Source of the DNA: Fidelibacterota bacterium
GTDB lineage: Bacteria; Fidelibacterota; UBA2242; B5-G15
NCBI GenBank assembly: GCA_003645825.1
Contig: QNCQ01000100.1
Span: forward strand, 1-6,616
Direction: 5' to 3'
Length of the DNA stretch: 6,616 nt
The notes under the pieces were generated by a model. That model worked only from the letters and a program-made list of their open reading frames with translations, ran no database searches and had not been told where the DNA came from. The translations under genes and the position numbers were made by a program. Below are positions 6,252 to 6,616 of this stretch, piece after piece. Position 1 is the stretch's first letter. Every line of letters starts with the position of its first letter.

Positions 6252-6616
6252 ACTACCTCTGCTTTCCCACCAGCCTTTTCTATCTTTTCTTTTGCTGACT
6301 CACTAAAAGCATTAGCATAAATTGTTACCGCTCTGGACAGTTCTCCATCTCCAAGAATCTTAACCGGTTTTCTGGAACTCTTTACCAGCCCACTTTTTAC
6401 CAGCTCTTCTATCCTTATCTCAGAAGCTTCAATCTTCTCAATATCCTTTATATCAACAATCTGATACTCTACTTTATTTAAACTCTTAAACCCTCTCTTC
6501 GGCACTCTTCGGTAAATCGGCATCTGCCCACCTTCAAACCAGGCTCGACTTCTAGAACCGGATCTCGACTTCTCTCCTTTATGACCGCGTCCAGAAGTTC
6601 CTCCATGGCCAGAAGC
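6248..6616 (-). CDS. rplO: 50S ribosomal protein L15, 5' end outside window
   Basis: Large-subunit protein L15, which binds 23S rRNA and acts in late 50S assembly. The visible 122 residues begin in the Gly-rich N-terminal extension and read without a break from the window edge. They show the family signature GRGHKGEKSRSG, then FEGGQMPIYRRVPKRGF, and end in the usual C-terminal block with GDGELSRAVTIYANAFS and KIEKAGGKAEVV. Compared with a family length of about 145 residues, roughly 25 N-terminal residues are missing because the window ends, not because the gene is broken. An internal ATG at 6523 (Met of GGQMP) is not the start, since conserved L15 sequence continues upstream of it. The TGA stop overlaps the secY ATG in an ATGA, which implies translational coupling. 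Identification is close to certain. Confidence 0.97.
   Translation of the reverse strand, partial: ASGHGGTSGRGHKGEKSRSGSRSRAWFEGGQMPIYRRVPKRGFKSLNKVEYQIVDIKDIEKIEASEIRIEELVKSGLVKSSRKPVKILGDGELSRAVTIYANAFSESAKEKIEKAGGKAEVV

Larger units (their letters stand above)
812..6616 (-). other. 3' part of the spc-alpha ribosomal operon
   Basis: Ten genes run in one direction with gaps of 6-28 nt and one 4-nt overlap, from L15 to L17, in the order conserved across bacteria apart from the missing adk. No terminator and no convincing promoter was seen between them, so one long transcript entering from beyond 6616 and ending at the hairpin at 812-847 is the simplest reading. Internal promoters cannot be excluded by eye. 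Confidence 0.75.

Noticed and set aside
6248..6523. A separate 91-residue gene starting at ATG 6523
   Set aside because: The frame continues upstream into the conserved Gly-rich L15 motif, so this is the C-terminal part of rplO.
6544..6573. Ten-base direct repeat CTCGACTTCT at 6544 and 6564
   Set aside because: It falls in the Lys/Ser/Arg/Gly-rich part of L15 and is explained by repeated codons for similar residues.

Overview
The window is the 3' two-thirds of a bacterial spc-alpha ribosomal protein supercluster, read entirely on the minus strand. In transcription order (high to low coordinates) it holds rplO (L15, 5' end cut by the window edge), secY, map, infA, rpmJ, rpsM, rpsK, rpsD, rpoA and rplQ. 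These are followed by the first 290 codons of a secreted glycosidase-like protein of the GHL10 (DUF187) family, whose 3' end lies outside the window. Gaps between genes are 6 to 28 nt, and rplO and secY overlap by 4 nt. No stretch is long enough to hold a separate promoter region, and no plus-strand gene is credible.

The organism is a bacterium: it has a bacterial SecY, an alpha subunit with a C-terminal domain, and Shine-Dalgarno sites before nearly all genes. Base composition looks AT-rich. S4 and L36 are both the zinc-binding (cysteine-containing) forms. The L17 core carries a lysine/glutamate tail, and adk is absent between secY and map. Together with the exported GHL10-type protein this loosely suggests a member of the FCB radiation or a related deep lineage, but no phylum can be fixed by eye.

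Region by region: 6616-3929 encodes the end of the spc block (L15, the translocon channel SecY, methionine aminopeptidase, initiation factor IF1). 3911-881 encodes L36 and the alpha block (S13, S11, S4, RNA polymerase alpha, L17). The products act together in ribosome assembly, initiation, nascent-chain processing, membrane export and transcription, so co-transcription in one operon is expected. rpsM appears to start with TTG and rpsK with GTG, each behind a strong Shine-Dalgarno sequence.

The most unusual point is at the 3' end. The only clear intrinsic terminator, an 8-bp perfect stem followed by a T run, lies not in the 9-nt gap after rplQ but inside codons 9 to 20 of the GHL10 gene. Its T tract doubles as the Phe-rich core of that protein's signal peptide. 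The GHL10 start also lacks a recognisable Shine-Dalgarno site. The gene may therefore be expressed by occasional read-through, possibly controlled by translation across the hairpin. The rest of the window is a conventional, highly conserved housekeeping operon; I see no undescribed multi-gene system in it.
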